From assembly GCA_013153755.1 (NCBI GenBank), contig JAADDU010000212.1, forward strand, positions 1 to 6,012: a stretch of 6,012 bases of DNA, written 5' to 3'. Below, in pieces: positions 5,963-6,012 of the stretch; within the stretch, counting starts at the first letter, position 1; the number at the start of each line of letters is the position of its first letter. Both the position numbers and the translations under genes were made by a program. The notes beneath the pieces were generated by a model. That model had not been told where the DNA came from. It saw only the letters and a list, made by a program, of their open reading frames with translations, and did no database searches. This stretch comes from Campylobacterota bacterium. Its GTDB lineage: Bacteria > Campylobacterota > Campylobacteria > Campylobacterales > Sulfurimonadaceae.

Positions 5963-6012
5963 TAGTTTTGATATCTGGATTATGAGATACAATACCCCTA
6001 GCTCCACCCATA
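5923..6012. repeat. Perfect 35-bp inverted repeat with 20-nt loop at the window end (probable fold-back artefact)
   Basis: Bases 5923-5957 and 5978-6012 are exact reverse complements, and the right arm stops exactly at the last base. The left arm is coding sequence of the binding-protein gene. The reverse complement of the loop (5958-5977) continues that gene's frame after SHN as PDIKTIK. So 5958-6012 reads as an inverted copy of the true 55 bases that begin at 5923. The pattern fits a snap-back amplification chimera or an assembly path turning back on itself. A genuine repeat cannot be excluded from this window alone. Confidence 0.9.

Noticed and set aside
5934..6011. Minus-strand mini-ORF at the right end as a separate gene
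   Set aside because: Its first half is the same protein as the plus-strand binding protein, copied by the inverted repeat; it is useful as evidence for the fold-back but is not a gene.
5923..6012. Transcription terminator hairpin
   Set aside because: The 35-bp perfect stem is made of coding sequence, has no U-tract, and ends exactly at the window edge, which fits a sequencing or assembly fold-back better.

Overview
The window is AT-rich, with strong A/T preference at third codon positions. Its gene order (S41 processing protease, purC, purS, purQ, small exported protein) together with a BtuB-like receptor points to a Campylobacterota (epsilonproteobacterial) genome, most like the Sulfurimonas/Sulfuricurvum side of the group. 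The genus is inference from gene content and style; no 16S or other marker is present.

Left part (1-3538, minus strand): one tight transcription unit read right to left, ctp - purC - purS - purQ - hypothetical exported protein, the last running off the left edge. The genes are separated by 7 and 3 nt, then overlap by 8 and 4 nt. A good sigma70-type promoter (TTGTTA, 17 bp, TATAAT) sits just upstream of ctp. PurC makes SAICAR. PurS and PurQ are the small and glutaminase subunits of the FGAM synthase complex; the large subunit PurL is not in the window. Ctp is an envelope protease with no obvious purine role.

Middle (3483-3787, 305 bp): divergent intergenic region. It holds the ctp promoter, a plus-strand TATAAT box, a possible 53-residue small gene whose antisense strand is also open, a strong hairpin inside that ORF, and a perfect 9-bp inverted repeat whose right arm touches the ribosome binding site of the next gene. 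No cobalamin riboswitch was recognised.

Right part (3788-6012, plus strand): a complete BtuB-like TonB-dependent outer-membrane receptor, followed 9 nt later by an exported solute-binding protein of the NitT/TauT/NMT1-like kind. Together they look like the start of an uptake locus: receptor, periplasmic binding protein, and presumably a permease and ATPase beyond the window. The ligand cannot be read from the sequence.

The window ends in a perfect 35-bp inverted repeat with a 20-nt loop, and the right arm ends exactly at the last base. Read from the right end on the minus strand, the binding-protein frame continues sensibly (..SHNPDIKTIK) past the point where the plus strand hits a stop. The last 55 bases are therefore most likely a fold-back (snap-back or assembly) copy of the true gene sequence, and the apparent early stop of the binding protein is probably not real.
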